DNA from: Nitrospirota bacterium
GTDB lineage: Bacteria; Nitrospirota; Nitrospiria; Nitrospirales; Nitrospiraceae
Reading direction: 5' to 3'
DNA: 64,000 nt
Assembly (NCBI GenBank): GCA_040755395.1
Contig: JBFMAX010000012.1
Span: forward strand, 62,001 to 126,000
Under the pieces are notes generated by a model that was not told where the DNA came from, did no database searches, and saw only the letters and a list, made by a program, of their open reading frames with translations. The position numbers and the translations under genes were made by a program. Positions 16,095-23,976 of the stretch are shown here, piece by piece. The stretch's first letter is position 1; each line of letters opens with the position of its first letter.

Positions 16095-17252
16095 ATGGTC
16101 AACCGCGTCATCCTCATGGTGCTGGATGGAGTCGGCGTCGGTGCGTTACCGGATGCGTCGGAATACGGGGATGCCGATTGCAACACGTTGGCGCATGTCT
16201 CGGAAGCGGTCGGTGGGCTGGCCGCACCCAACCTGGAGGCCTTGGGTCTGGGACATGTCGGTGAGTTCAAAGGCGTGCGTCCGATCGGCCAACCGGACGG
16301 ATGTTTCGGCAAGCTTGGGTTTCTCTCCAAAGGAAAGGATTCCATCACCGGTCACTGGGAACTGGCCGGACTGTCGCTGGATGAGCCGCTTTCTGCCTAC
16401 CCGGACGGACTTCCCAAGGAAATCAGGGATATCGTCGAAGGTGTGAGCGGGCGGAAGATCCTGGGGAATCGCGCAGCCCGGGCGGAGGATATCGTCAATG
16501 AACTGGGGGCGGAGCACATACGCGGCGGTGCACTGATCCTGTTCACCAGTGGAGGCAGCGACCTTCAGATCGCCGCCCACGAGAGAGTCGTTGCGCCGGA
16601 GGTTCTCTACAAGTTGTGCCGAGAGATGAGGAAGGCGCTGAAATCCCCGTGCCCAGTGCATCGGATCGTTGCGCACCCGTTTGCCGGAGAGGTCGGCGCG
16701 TTCATCCTCACGGACAAGCGGCGCGATTTTGTTCTGGAGCCGACCGGAGAAACGCTGCTCGACACGCTCAATCGGGCTGGGCAACTGGTGATAGGCATAG
16801 GCAAGATCGACGACCTGTTCGCCGGTCGCGGGTTGACCCGATCCGCGCGGGCGGGGACGACCGTCCGGGTGTTTGAGGAGACAGGAAAGATTTTGAACAA
16901 GGTGCCGCGCGGCTTGATCTTTGCGAACATCGATCTGGCCAGCCAGAACGCCCTCGCCTATGCGACGGCGTTGCAGGAGTTTGACCGGCTGTTGCCGGGG
17001 CTTCAGGAGAAGCTCCGTCCCGGCGACCTCCTCTGCCTGACCGCCGATCATGGGGCTGATCCGATCGGAGCCGGGCGGATCCATTCACGCGAATATGCGC
17101 CGTTGCTGATCAGCGGGCCGAGACTTGCACGTGGGGTGGATCTGGGAACGCATCCAACTGCCGCCGATCTGGGGCAGACGATCGCGGAAGCTTTGGGGGC
17201 CCCGAGGCTGGCGTGCGGCGAGAGTTTTTTAGACGCGCTGCGTCCGGGATGA
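16095..17252 (+). CDS. deoB: Phosphopentomutase
   Basis: A 385-residue alkaline-phosphatase-superfamily enzyme that interconverts (deoxy)ribose 1-phosphate and 5-phosphate. The start MVNRVILMVLDGVGVGALPDA contains the first metal-binding Asp. TGHWEL carries the region of the catalytic Thr, IGKIDDLFAGRG is a family motif, and TADHGADPI and HSREYAPLLI supply the late metal ligands. Length is normal (about 390). It follows deoC on the same strand but with its own promoter and an almost leaderless start. Confidence 0.96.
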   Translation: MVNRVILMVLDGVGVGALPDASEYGDADCNTLAHVSEAVGGLAAPNLEALGLGHVGEFKGVRPIGQPDGCFGKLGFLSKGKDSITGHWELAGLSLDEPLSAYPDGLPKEIRDIVEGVSGRKILGNRAARAEDIVNELGAEHIRGGALILFTSGGSDLQIAAHERVVAPEVLYKLCREMRKALKSPCPVHRIVAHPFAGEVGAFILTDKRRDFVLEPTGETLLDTLNRAGQLVIGIGKIDDLFAGRGLTRSARAGTTVRVFEETGKILNKVPRGLIFANIDLASQNALAYATALQEFDRLLPGLQEKLRPGDLLCLTADHGADPIGAGRIHSREYAPLLISGPRLARGVDLGTHPTAADLGQTIAEALGAPRLACGESFLDALRPG

Positions 17253-17348
17253 GAAAACGTGACGCGTGGAACATCAAGCGTGAATCGTCCGAAAAGACAG
17301 GCCTCCTCGAAAGACGTAAGATCCGCTTGACGCATTAAGGGACCGGCG

Positions 17349-17825
17349 ATGTCGTTTGAAGAGCGATTGAGGCAACTCGGCGTCGAACTCCCCCCTCCGC
17401 CCAAGCCGGTCGCGACCTATGTGCCGGCGGTTCAGGCGGGTGATCTGCTGTTCTTGAGCGGCGTGATTCCGTTCCGCGACGGGCAGGTGGCGTTGACCGG
17501 CAAACTGGGGCGGGAATTGACGGTCGAGCGGGGAGTCGAGGCGGCTCGGATTGCCCTGTTGAATGCGCTGGCGATCATCCGGAACGAATTGGGAACGTTG
17601 GATCGGGTCAAGCGCATCGTGCGCATGGTCGGACACGTGGCGTCGGCCGAAGGGTTTGTTCAGCATCCGACGGTGATCAACGGCGCGTCCGATCTGCTCG
17701 TGTCCCTGTTTGGTGAGGCGGGCCGTCACGCGCGCGTCGCGCTGGGCGCCGCCGAATTGCCGCTCCATGCGCCGGTCGAGCTGGAGCTCATCGTGCAAGT
17801 GACCGGGCGGCCGGAGCATGCTTGA
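17349..17825 (+). CDS. RidA/YjgF family protein
   Basis: A 158-residue member of the RidA (YjgF/YER057c/UK114) family, of the subgroup with an N-terminal extension (SFEERLRQLGVELPPPPKPVATYVPAV). GDLLFLSGVIPFRDG is the typical second strand, and NALAIIRNELGTLDRVKRIVRMVGHV the central helix and strand. Canonical RidA deaminates reactive enamines; its key Arg is in a C-terminal R-x-A-V-G-V-x-x-LP block, and here RVALGAAELP keeps the Arg. The exact substrate cannot be told. An ATG-TGA-type overlap region links it with the next gene. Confidence 0.85.
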   Translation: MSFEERLRQLGVELPPPPKPVATYVPAVQAGDLLFLSGVIPFRDGQVALTGKLGRELTVERGVEAARIALLNALAIIRNELGTLDRVKRIVRMVGHVASAEGFVQHPTVINGASDLLVSLFGEAGRHARVALGAAELPLHAPVELELIVQVTGRPEHA

Positions 17826-17883
17826 CTCCGAGCGGCGCTGCGATTGTAATGTCCGTAGCCGCATCGGATGCGGAACGTCACGT

Positions 17884-18771
17884 ATGGCTGCGAGAACACT
17901 GTTGTTGGCGGCCGTGTTGGCGCTGGGTGCGGTCGAAACCGCGCGCGCAGTTGATGTCAACGCACGGGTTCTGGCGGATGCCGAATACGCGCAGATCGCA
18001 GAGGCCAAGTCCGTCTATATCGACCTGACCTTTTCTACCTGGCATCCGCGAGGACGCACCCTCTCGCAAATCGGGCCCGCTCTGAAAATCAAGCTGACAA
18101 ACGCGGGATTCACGGTGGTCCCCAAGGCGAGCGATCCGCACGATCTGACGCTCAAGGTACGATATCGTGAGGAGCGGGGACAGCAATATAAGTTCGATAC
18201 GTACGGGACAGAGATTACGTGCGAGGTCAAGTTGGAGCATGCCTCAGCGGGGTTGTTGCTGGACCTGACGATTCGGGAGACGTCCGGAGCGTATGATTCC
18301 GGGACGCCGCCGTATCTCGAAGCCTTGGAGCGGTTCGACACGAATCCGTACTTTTATTTTCTCGGAGAGATCGTGTCCTTCAGAACGCGATCGCGCTCGG
18401 ACGTGACGGAGGCGCTGATTCGCAGTCTGCAACGAATGATCCAGGCCGAAACGCCGAAGACCGAGCAGTTGCAGGATGCGCACGGATTTCTACCGGGAGA
18501 ATCGCTCTATCCGGCTCTGGTTCGAGAAAACACGATCCGGGAACTCGGCCGGTTGCGGGACGACCGGGCGGTGCCGGTGCTGACGGCGCTGCTGGGACAT
18601 GCGAACAGACAGACCAGGCTGGCCTCCATCGAAGCCTTGGCGCCGTTGCGGGATTCAGCCGAAGTGCGGTCGGCTCTGGAACGGACGGCCACGGGCGATC
18701 GAGACCCGGAGATCCGAAGAGCGGCCGTATCGGCCCTCAACGCCTCGACTCCCGCGTCTCCGGTAAACTGA
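17884..18771 (+). CDS. Exported protein with C-terminal HEAT-like repeats
   Basis: A 295-residue protein. An N-terminal signal peptide (MAARTLLLAAVLALGAVETARA) is followed by a strand-rich domain (about 30-180) that I cannot name and that resembles lipoprotein-type domains binding other envelope components. The C-terminal 80 residues hold two or three HEAT/PBS-lyase-like helical repeats (LRDDRAVPVLTALLGH, then ASIEALAPLRDSAEVRSAL, then DRDPEIRRAAVSAL). A longer start at 17818 overlaps the RidA gene but would place the signal peptide internally, so 17884 is chosen. Function unknown. Confidence 0.6.
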   Translation: MAARTLLLAAVLALGAVETARAVDVNARVLADAEYAQIAEAKSVYIDLTFSTWHPRGRTLSQIGPALKIKLTNAGFTVVPKASDPHDLTLKVRYREERGQQYKFDTYGTEITCEVKLEHASAGLLLDLTIRETSGAYDSGTPPYLEALERFDTNPYFYFLGEIVSFRTRSRSDVTEALIRSLQRMIQAETPKTEQLQDAHGFLPGESLYPALVRENTIRELGRLRDDRAVPVLTALLGHANRQTRLASIEALAPLRDSAEVRSALERTATGDRDPEIRRAAVSALNASTPASPVN

Positions 18772-18792
18772 TCTCACGGGCTTTGCCCTTGC

Positions 18793-18822
18793 TTGACAAG
18801 AAAAAAACGCGGTTGTTATAGT
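18793..18822 (+). promoter_or_regulatory. Strong sigma-70-like promoter for the TIG-repeat gene
   Basis: A perfect TTGACA at 18793-18798 and TATAGT at 18817-18822 are separated by 18 bases. Transcription would start near 18829, giving a leader of about 100 bases before the chosen ATG at 18930. Confidence 0.7.
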
Positions 18823-18929
18823 CCGCATTGTCCCTTCGCTTCACGGTGCGTCCCCGTCTCGGCCTCATGCCTCAGTTGCGCGGGGTTTCAGGGCCGCGCG
18901 CAGGGTCAAATTTTCGATCAGGACGACGT

Positions 18930-20702
18930 ATGAACGTTTCACGACATGTCCGCCTCCTCCGTTCGCAGCAGGTCGGCGACCGTCCCCGCCCAGACTCAGG
19001 TCCTGGCGGTATTGTCCGCGTTGCGGCTTCGCTGGGGCTTGTCGGTCTGTTCGTGATCGTGTCGCTCGCTGTGGCGTCGGATTCCCAAGCCTTCGCTGCG
19101 GTCCGGATCACGATCACGCCGGAGTCTGCGACGCCCGGCGCCACGGTAGCGATTGCAGGCGCCGGGTTCGGTGCATTCAAATCCGCGCAGGCCAACCGGG
19201 TGCTGTTCAACGGCGTCGCGGCTTTAATTCAGCGCTGGGAGCCGGATCTGATCGAGGTGAAGGTGCCGTTCAGGGCCGCCGATGGACCGGTTGAAGTGGT
19301 CGCAGGCAAGAAGAAAGTTCAGGCGGGGACGTTCAAGGTCGTGCGGCCGACGATCCATTCCGTGACGCCGTCCGAAGCGGAACCGGGGGCCCTGCTCCGT
19401 ATTCACGGGGCGCATTTCGGCAACACCGCCGGGTCCCGCGATCGTAATACGATGTTCGGCGTCAACGATGTGTTGATCGGCGGGGTGCCTGTGCGGGCGC
19501 GCCGCTGGCGGGACGACACCATCGAAGTGGAGATCCCGGCCAATGCGACGTCGGGGGACGTGGTCGTGCGGCTCGCATCCTCGGACCCATTGCCCGACGG
19601 CTCCTGTTGCGCCCCGGTCGAATACACGGTCAGCAACGCCGTGCCTGTAACGCTGATCCCCTCCGTGCGCGTCGATCCGCTCAGCGGACCTGTTGGAACG
19701 AAAGTTGTGCTGTTCGGGAAGGGATTCGGCCAGACCAAATCCCCGGGTGACGGCGTGCTCTTTAACGGGCGGCCGGCGACGGTGGCGAAATGGGCCGATA
19801 ATTTGATCGTCGTCCATGTGCCGCTCGATGCGTCCAGCGGGCCGGTCGTCCTCAAACACGGCGGGGCAGAACGGGCGGTCGGGAACTTCACGGTCCAGGT
19901 GCCCAAGGCGTCGGCGGTCACGCCTGCGAGCGCGCCGATTGGGACACTCATCAAAATCATGGGCGAGCATTTCGGACTGTACTCGGAGAGCGGCTCAACG
20001 CCGTTCGCCTTCGCCGATTTCAATAAGGGTGAAAATAGCGTCGAGATCGGCGGGGTGCCGGCCATCATTTATCGCTGGCACGATGACCGAATCGACGCCT
20101 GGGTGCCGTTTAGCGCCAAGAGCGGTCCGGTTGTGGTGAAGCGGGGAGGCACCAAGCCGAACCCGGACGGGTCCTGCTGTGCCGAGCGCGGGATCGTGTC
20201 CACGGAAGCCGGGACATTCACGGTGATCACGCCGAAGATCGAGTCCTACTCTCCGACATCGGCCGGCGTCGATGAGATTGTGACAATCAAAGGGTCTGGG
20301 TTCGGCACGTTCCTGAAGACGACCGAAGCGACGCAGCCCGGACTGAACGAAGGGGGGCATGACAGCGCCCCCATCGATCTCGGCGAGAACGTGTCGAGGA
20401 CCGAGGTGCTGTTCAACAATATCGCCGCAATGGTCGTGTCGTGGACGGATACCGAAATCAAAGTCCGTGTCCCACGCCGGAACGTCTTCGGCGTCGGCAA
20501 GAAGGGGGAGTTCAATCCCGATCTGTCGACCGGTCCGTTGGTGGTGCGCCGGGGTTCGTGGGATTTACTGCCGGACGGAAGCTGTTGCACGCCGAAAAAA
20601 TGGCTGACCTTGGAGGCCGGACCGTTCACGATTAAAGCGAAGGGATTGCCGGATCAGCGTTACTTCAACGATACGAGTCCGGAAGCGAGCACGACCCAGT
20701 AA
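18930..20702 (+). CDS. Exported TIG/IPT-repeat protein with PDGSCC motifs
   Basis: A 590-residue surface or periplasmic protein. After an Arg-rich N-terminus and a hydrophobic segment (about residues 28-55, ending in AFAA), five immunoglobulin-like IPT/TIG repeats follow, each starting with a P-x-S-x-x-P-G-T-x-V-x-I-x-G-x-x-F-G pattern. Repeats 2, 4 and 5 carry the same insertion near their end, PDGSCC, giving three vicinal cysteine pairs. TIG repeats normally mediate adhesion or carbohydrate contact. The in-frame ATG at 18828 coincides with the predicted transcription start, so 18930 with AGGACG upstream is preferred. It lies 11 bases before a Ycf48-like gene, probably one operon. Confidence 0.75.
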   Translation: MNVSRHVRLLRSQQVGDRPRPDSGPGGIVRVAASLGLVGLFVIVSLAVASDSQAFAAVRITITPESATPGATVAIAGAGFGAFKSAQANRVLFNGVAALIQRWEPDLIEVKVPFRAADGPVEVVAGKKKVQAGTFKVVRPTIHSVTPSEAEPGALLRIHGAHFGNTAGSRDRNTMFGVNDVLIGGVPVRARRWRDDTIEVEIPANATSGDVVVRLASSDPLPDGSCCAPVEYTVSNAVPVTLIPSVRVDPLSGPVGTKVVLFGKGFGQTKSPGDGVLFNGRPATVAKWADNLIVVHVPLDASSGPVVLKHGGAERAVGNFTVQVPKASAVTPASAPIGTLIKIMGEHFGLYSESGSTPFAFADFNKGENSVEIGGVPAIIYRWHDDRIDAWVPFSAKSGPVVVKRGGTKPNPDGSCCAERGIVSTEAGTFTVITPKIESYSPTSAGVDEIVTIKGSGFGTFLKTTEATQPGLNEGGHDSAPIDLGENVSRTEVLFNNIAAMVVSWTDTEIKVRVPRRNVFGVGKKGEFNPDLSTGPLVVRRGSWDLLPDGSCCTPKKWLTLEAGPFTIKAKGLPDQRYFNDTSPEASTTQ

Positions 20703-20713
20703 TCTCGTCCTTC

Positions 20714-21715
20714 ATGAAATCCTCCGCTTTCCCGCCTCGACCAGTCATCACGGTATTTCTCTTCAGTTTGTGGCTCGCCAACTCGCCCGGTCCGCTCCCG
20801 GCGGCCGAATCCCAACACGTGTTGGTGGCGCAGCAGAAAAGCGGCACCGAAGTCACGTTGATGGGAGTCCATTTCCACGATACCCGGCTCGGCTGGGCGG
20901 TGGGGGACGGCGGCGCGATTCTTAAGACCGTCGACGGCGGGAAGCGATGGAAAAAAGTTCCCAGCGGGACGTCGGCTCGGTTGACCGGTGTGTTCTTCGT
21001 GGATTCCCGACGCGGCTGGGTCGTCGGGGCCAACGGAACGATTCGCCACTCCAAAGACGGGGGCGAGAGTTGGGCTCCTCAATCGTCCGGAGTGCAGGTG
21101 CCCTTGTACGGCCTCTATTTTGTCTCACCTACGCACGGGTGGGTGGTGGGCGGATCAGGCACGATTCTGTACACGGAGGACGGTGGCATCCACTGGTCGG
21201 ACCAAATAAGCGGGACCAACGCGGCGCTTTACGCGGTGCATTTCGTGGATTCGCGGCGAGGGACAGCGGTCGGAGCGCTGGGCACCATTCTATCGACCGC
21301 AGACGGCGGTGCCACATGGATCGCGCAGGAGGCGCCGAGCTCGGTGACGTTCTTTGACGTGTTTTTCAACGATTCGTCGAATGGCTGGGCCGTGGGCAAC
21401 GCCGGCGCGATGTTTCAGACAAGCGATGCGGGCAACCGCTGGATCGACCGGACCCTGCCCTGCACGAAGTCCTGCACGAGAGTGACCGATCTCATCCGTA
21501 TTCGGTTTACCAGTCCTCAGGCCGGCTGGATCGTGGGCGAACGGGGCAGCGTTTTCCGAACCACCGATGCAGGCTTTACGTGGGTGGAGGAGAAGAACGA
21601 CGCCAAGGTGTCCCTGTTCGGCCTCTCTTTTCCCGATCCGTTCCACGGGTGGGCCAGCGGCGAGCGGGGAACTATCGTGCACATCGCGGCACCCCTAGAA
21701 CCCGTAAAACGTTAG
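20714..21715 (+). CDS. Ycf48-like beta-propeller exported protein
   Basis: A 333-residue protein with a signal peptide (hydrophobic 10-30, ending in AAE) and about seven repeats of the form GWAVGDGGAILKTVDGGKRW, the BNR/Asp-box-like unit of the photosystem II assembly factor Ycf48/HCF136 family. In non-photosynthetic bacteria these seven-bladed propellers are exported proteins of unknown role, often beside other repeat proteins. One blade carries a Cys pair (LPCTKSC). It is 11 bases downstream of the TIG-repeat gene and is followed by a palindromic repeat element. Confidence 0.8.
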   Translation: MKSSAFPPRPVITVFLFSLWLANSPGPLPAAESQHVLVAQQKSGTEVTLMGVHFHDTRLGWAVGDGGAILKTVDGGKRWKKVPSGTSARLTGVFFVDSRRGWVVGANGTIRHSKDGGESWAPQSSGVQVPLYGLYFVSPTHGWVVGGSGTILYTEDGGIHWSDQISGTNAALYAVHFVDSRRGTAVGALGTILSTADGGATWIAQEAPSSVTFFDVFFNDSSNGWAVGNAGAMFQTSDAGNRWIDRTLPCTKSCTRVTDLIRIRFTSPQAGWIVGERGSVFRTTDAGFTWVEEKNDAKVSLFGLSFPDPFHGWASGERGTIVHIAAPLEPVKR

Positions 21716-21739
21716 GCTCCTCACCTCTCACGTCCTCTC

Positions 21740-21978
21740 GCCCGGATTATTCACGAACGCTTCTACTGCTTCGGCCCATTGCAACAGCAGGGCAATGGGT
21801 ACCCCGATACGCTGTTCCGACGGGCGTGCTCGCCACTCAGTCGGTCAACGTACTGTTTCAAGTACGCCTCCCTCCCTCGCGGCTGCGCTTGGGGGCACCC
21901 ATTGCTCTTCTTGCTGCAATGGGTCTAGCACAACGCGTCTGCGCGTTTTCGTGACGAAGCGTTGTGAATAATCCGGGC
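21740..21978. repeat. Palindromic repeat element, copy 1 (about 240 bp)
   Basis: The ends (21740-21763 and 21956-21978) are inverted repeats matching over 23 of 24 bases with one indel. Inside are two hairpins, each CCCATTGC paired with GCAATGGG (21775-21799 and about 21898-21923), and a core hairpin with CAACGTACT and AGTACGCCTCC (21846-21872). The right end runs straight into CTAG, the TAG stop codon of rsmE. The core string CAACGTA...TACGCCTCC recurs in the second element at 41.6 kb. There is no transposase, so it is best described as a MITE-like or structured intergenic repeat. It fills the whole gap between two convergent genes. Confidence 0.7.
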
Positions 21979-22718
21979 TAGCCCAGTTCTCCCAACCGGC
22001 TTTGCAGCACACTGAGTCCCGTCAGGGCGGCGGTTTCGGCCCGGAGGATTCGATTCCCCAGGGTGACGGAAGTGAAGCCGCAGGCGCGAGCCTGTTCCAC
22101 TTCTTCGGGCGCCCACCCACCTTCCGGCCCCACCGCCAGGACGATCGGCCTTGTGGAACTTTCCGGCAGAGGAACAGCCAGCAGGCCGAGTCCGCTCGCC
22201 CGCTCGCCCAGGATGAGCTTGCCGTGTGTGTCGGGCTGTCGCTGAACAAACTCCTCGAAGTCGCAGGGATCCTCAAGGGTCGGGATGTCCCAACGTTCGG
22301 ACTGTTGGGCCGCTTCGAGGGCGATACGTTCCCAGCGAACTCGCTGGTGAGGAATGCGCGTCGTCCGCGGCCGGACGACCGAATAGCGCGTGATCAGCGG
22401 AACGATCGAGGAGACTCCGAGTTCTGTGGCCTTTTGGATCAGCCAATCCATCCGGTCGCCCTTGAGCAGGGACGGAGCGAGAATGAGCGGGGGGCTCCGA
22501 CGATCCGGTTCCTGTTCTTCCTGCACAATCCGGCCGACCAGTTCATGTCGGCCTATCCTGGTGATTGAAATCCGATAACGCCGGCGCCGTTCGTCGCCCA
22601 CCCGGATTTCCTCGCCCGCCTGCACCCGCAAGCTGGCGCGCAGATGATCGAGGAGCGGGCCGACGATGATCACGGTCCCGTTTTGAACCTGTGCCGCAGT
22701 AATAAAGAAAACAGGCAT
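21978..22718 (-). CDS. rsmE: 16S rRNA (uracil-1498-N3)-methyltransferase
   Basis: A 246-residue SPOUT-family methyltransferase of normal length. The N-terminal PUA-like part (VGDERRRRYRISI) is followed by the knot domain with SLLKGDRMDWLIQKATELGVSSIVPL, RWERIALEAAQQSERWDIP, VLAVGPEGGWAPEEVEQA and the final LGNRILRAETAALTGLSVLQ, all diagnostic RsmE motifs. It uses S-adenosylmethionine to methylate 16S rRNA. It follows dnaJ by 60 bases, a frequent arrangement. Its stop codon coincides with the end of the palindromic element. Confidence 0.95.
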   Translation of the reverse strand: MPVFFITAAQVQNGTVIIVGPLLDHLRASLRVQAGEEIRVGDERRRRYRISITRIGRHELVGRIVQEEQEPDRRSPPLILAPSLLKGDRMDWLIQKATELGVSSIVPLITRYSVVRPRTTRIPHQRVRWERIALEAAQQSERWDIPTLEDPCDFEEFVQRQPDTHGKLILGERASGLGLLAVPLPESSTRPIVLAVGPEGGWAPEEVEQARACGFTSVTLGNRILRAETAALTGLSVLQSRLGELG

Positions 22719-22778
22719 GGGTGACGGGCTCGATGGTTGGTTGGAACGAGAGGCGAGGCGGGAAGCGGACGAAGGGGA

Positions 22779-23906
22779 CTATTCGAAGAAGGTCTTCATC
22801 TTGTCGAAGAAACCGTCTCCCTCGTTGTCCAGTATCATCCCGCTTTCTTTGGCGAATTCGGTCAGCAGTTCCTTCTGCCTGGGCGTCAGCTTGGTCGGAA
22901 TGTGTATTTTGATCGCGCACAACTGATCGCCCGTCTGGTGTCCCTTCAGACTAGGCACCCCCAGACCCTTCAGGCGCAACACCTTGTCATGTTGCGTGCC
23001 CGGAGGAATCTTGATGACCGTCTTGCCCTTCAGCGTGGGCACTTCCACTTTCCCGCCCAGCGCCGCCGTCACGAAGCTGACGGGGACGTCGCACAGAATG
23101 TCGTTACCTTTGCGCGAAAAGATCGGATGCGGCTTGACGGTCACGGCGACGTACAGGTCGCCGGGAGGTCCGCCGTTGACGCCGTGCTCGCCTTCGTTGG
23201 CCAGTCGCAACCGCATGCCCGATTCGATCCCGGCGGGAATGTGCACGGACAGGGTCCGCTCCCGGTAGACACGTTGCCGGCCTTGGCAGGTGCCGCAGGG
23301 CTCCGTGATGACATGACCGCTGCCGTCGCATTGGCCGCAAGGCCGGCTGACACTGAAGAAGCCCTGCTGGAATCGGAGCTGTCCGGAACCCTTGCAACTG
23401 GGGCAGACTTTGATCGAGGAAGCCGACCGGGCGCCGCTGCCTTTGCATTCCGAACAGACCTCCCACCGCGGAATCTTGAGCTTGGCTTCTTTCCCGTACA
23501 CCGCTTCTTCGAAGGATAACTCCAGGTTGTACTGGAGATCCGATCCACGTTCGGCTCTCGCACGCCCGCGCGGGCCGCCAAAGAAATCTTCGAAAATGTC
23601 GTTGAAGATGTCGCCGAAGCCGCCACGGCCAAAGTCGAAGCCCTCGAATCCGCCGGGGCCCTGCTGCGCGCCGACATGGCCGAACATGTCGTAACGCCGG
23701 CGTTTCTCTTGGTCGCTTAGAATTTCGTAGGCTTCGTTGATCTCTTTGAATCTTTCTTCTGCGGCTTTTTTCTGCTGTTCGGTAGATTGGAGATCGGGAT
23801 GGTACTGGCGCGCCAGCCTGCGGTAGGCCTTCTTGATGTCCTCCTCGGAAGCGTTTCGATCGACTCCGAGCGTCTCGTAATAATCGCGTTTGGCCACGGA
23901 AGCCAT
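22779..23906 (-). CDS. dnaJ: Chaperone protein DnaJ
   Basis: A 375-residue type I DnaJ. The J domain is at residues 7-72 with HPD at 36-38. A Gly/Phe-rich linker (GPGGFEGFDFGRGGFGD) follows, then the zinc domain with four CxxCxGxG-like repeats (CSECKGSG, CPSCKGSG, CGQCDGSG, and CGTCQGRQ lacking the last Gly), and the C-terminal substrate-binding domains (GDLYVAVTVKPHPIFSRKGND, LKGLGVPSLKG). It stimulates DnaK ATPase and delivers substrates. A terminator separates it from dnaK, so its level may be set below that of dnaK. Confidence 0.97.
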   Translation of the reverse strand: MASVAKRDYYETLGVDRNASEEDIKKAYRRLARQYHPDLQSTEQQKKAAEERFKEINEAYEILSDQEKRRRYDMFGHVGAQQGPGGFEGFDFGRGGFGDIFNDIFEDFFGGPRGRARAERGSDLQYNLELSFEEAVYGKEAKLKIPRWEVCSECKGSGARSASSIKVCPSCKGSGQLRFQQGFFSVSRPCGQCDGSGHVITEPCGTCQGRQRVYRERTLSVHIPAGIESGMRLRLANEGEHGVNGGPPGDLYVAVTVKPHPIFSRKGNDILCDVPVSFVTAALGGKVEVPTLKGKTVIKIPPGTQHDKVLRLKGLGVPSLKGHQTGDQLCAIKIHIPTKLTPRQKELLTEFAKESGMILDNEGDGFFDKMKTFFE

Positions 23907-23922
23907 AGCTTTCTATGTCGAA

Positions 23923-23955
23923 CAAAAACCGAGTCCCGCGCGGGCGGAACTCGGT
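23923..23955 (-). terminator. Terminator between dnaK and dnaJ
   Basis: On the minus strand, ACCGAGT and ACTCGGT arms with GC-rich inner pairing form a stem of about 12 base pairs, followed directly by TTTTTG. It starts 21 bases after the dnaK stop and ends 17 bases before the dnaJ ATG, so it probably attenuates dnaJ transcription. Confidence 0.75.
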
Positions 23956-23976
23956 CCGGCTGCGGCGTATTGTACC

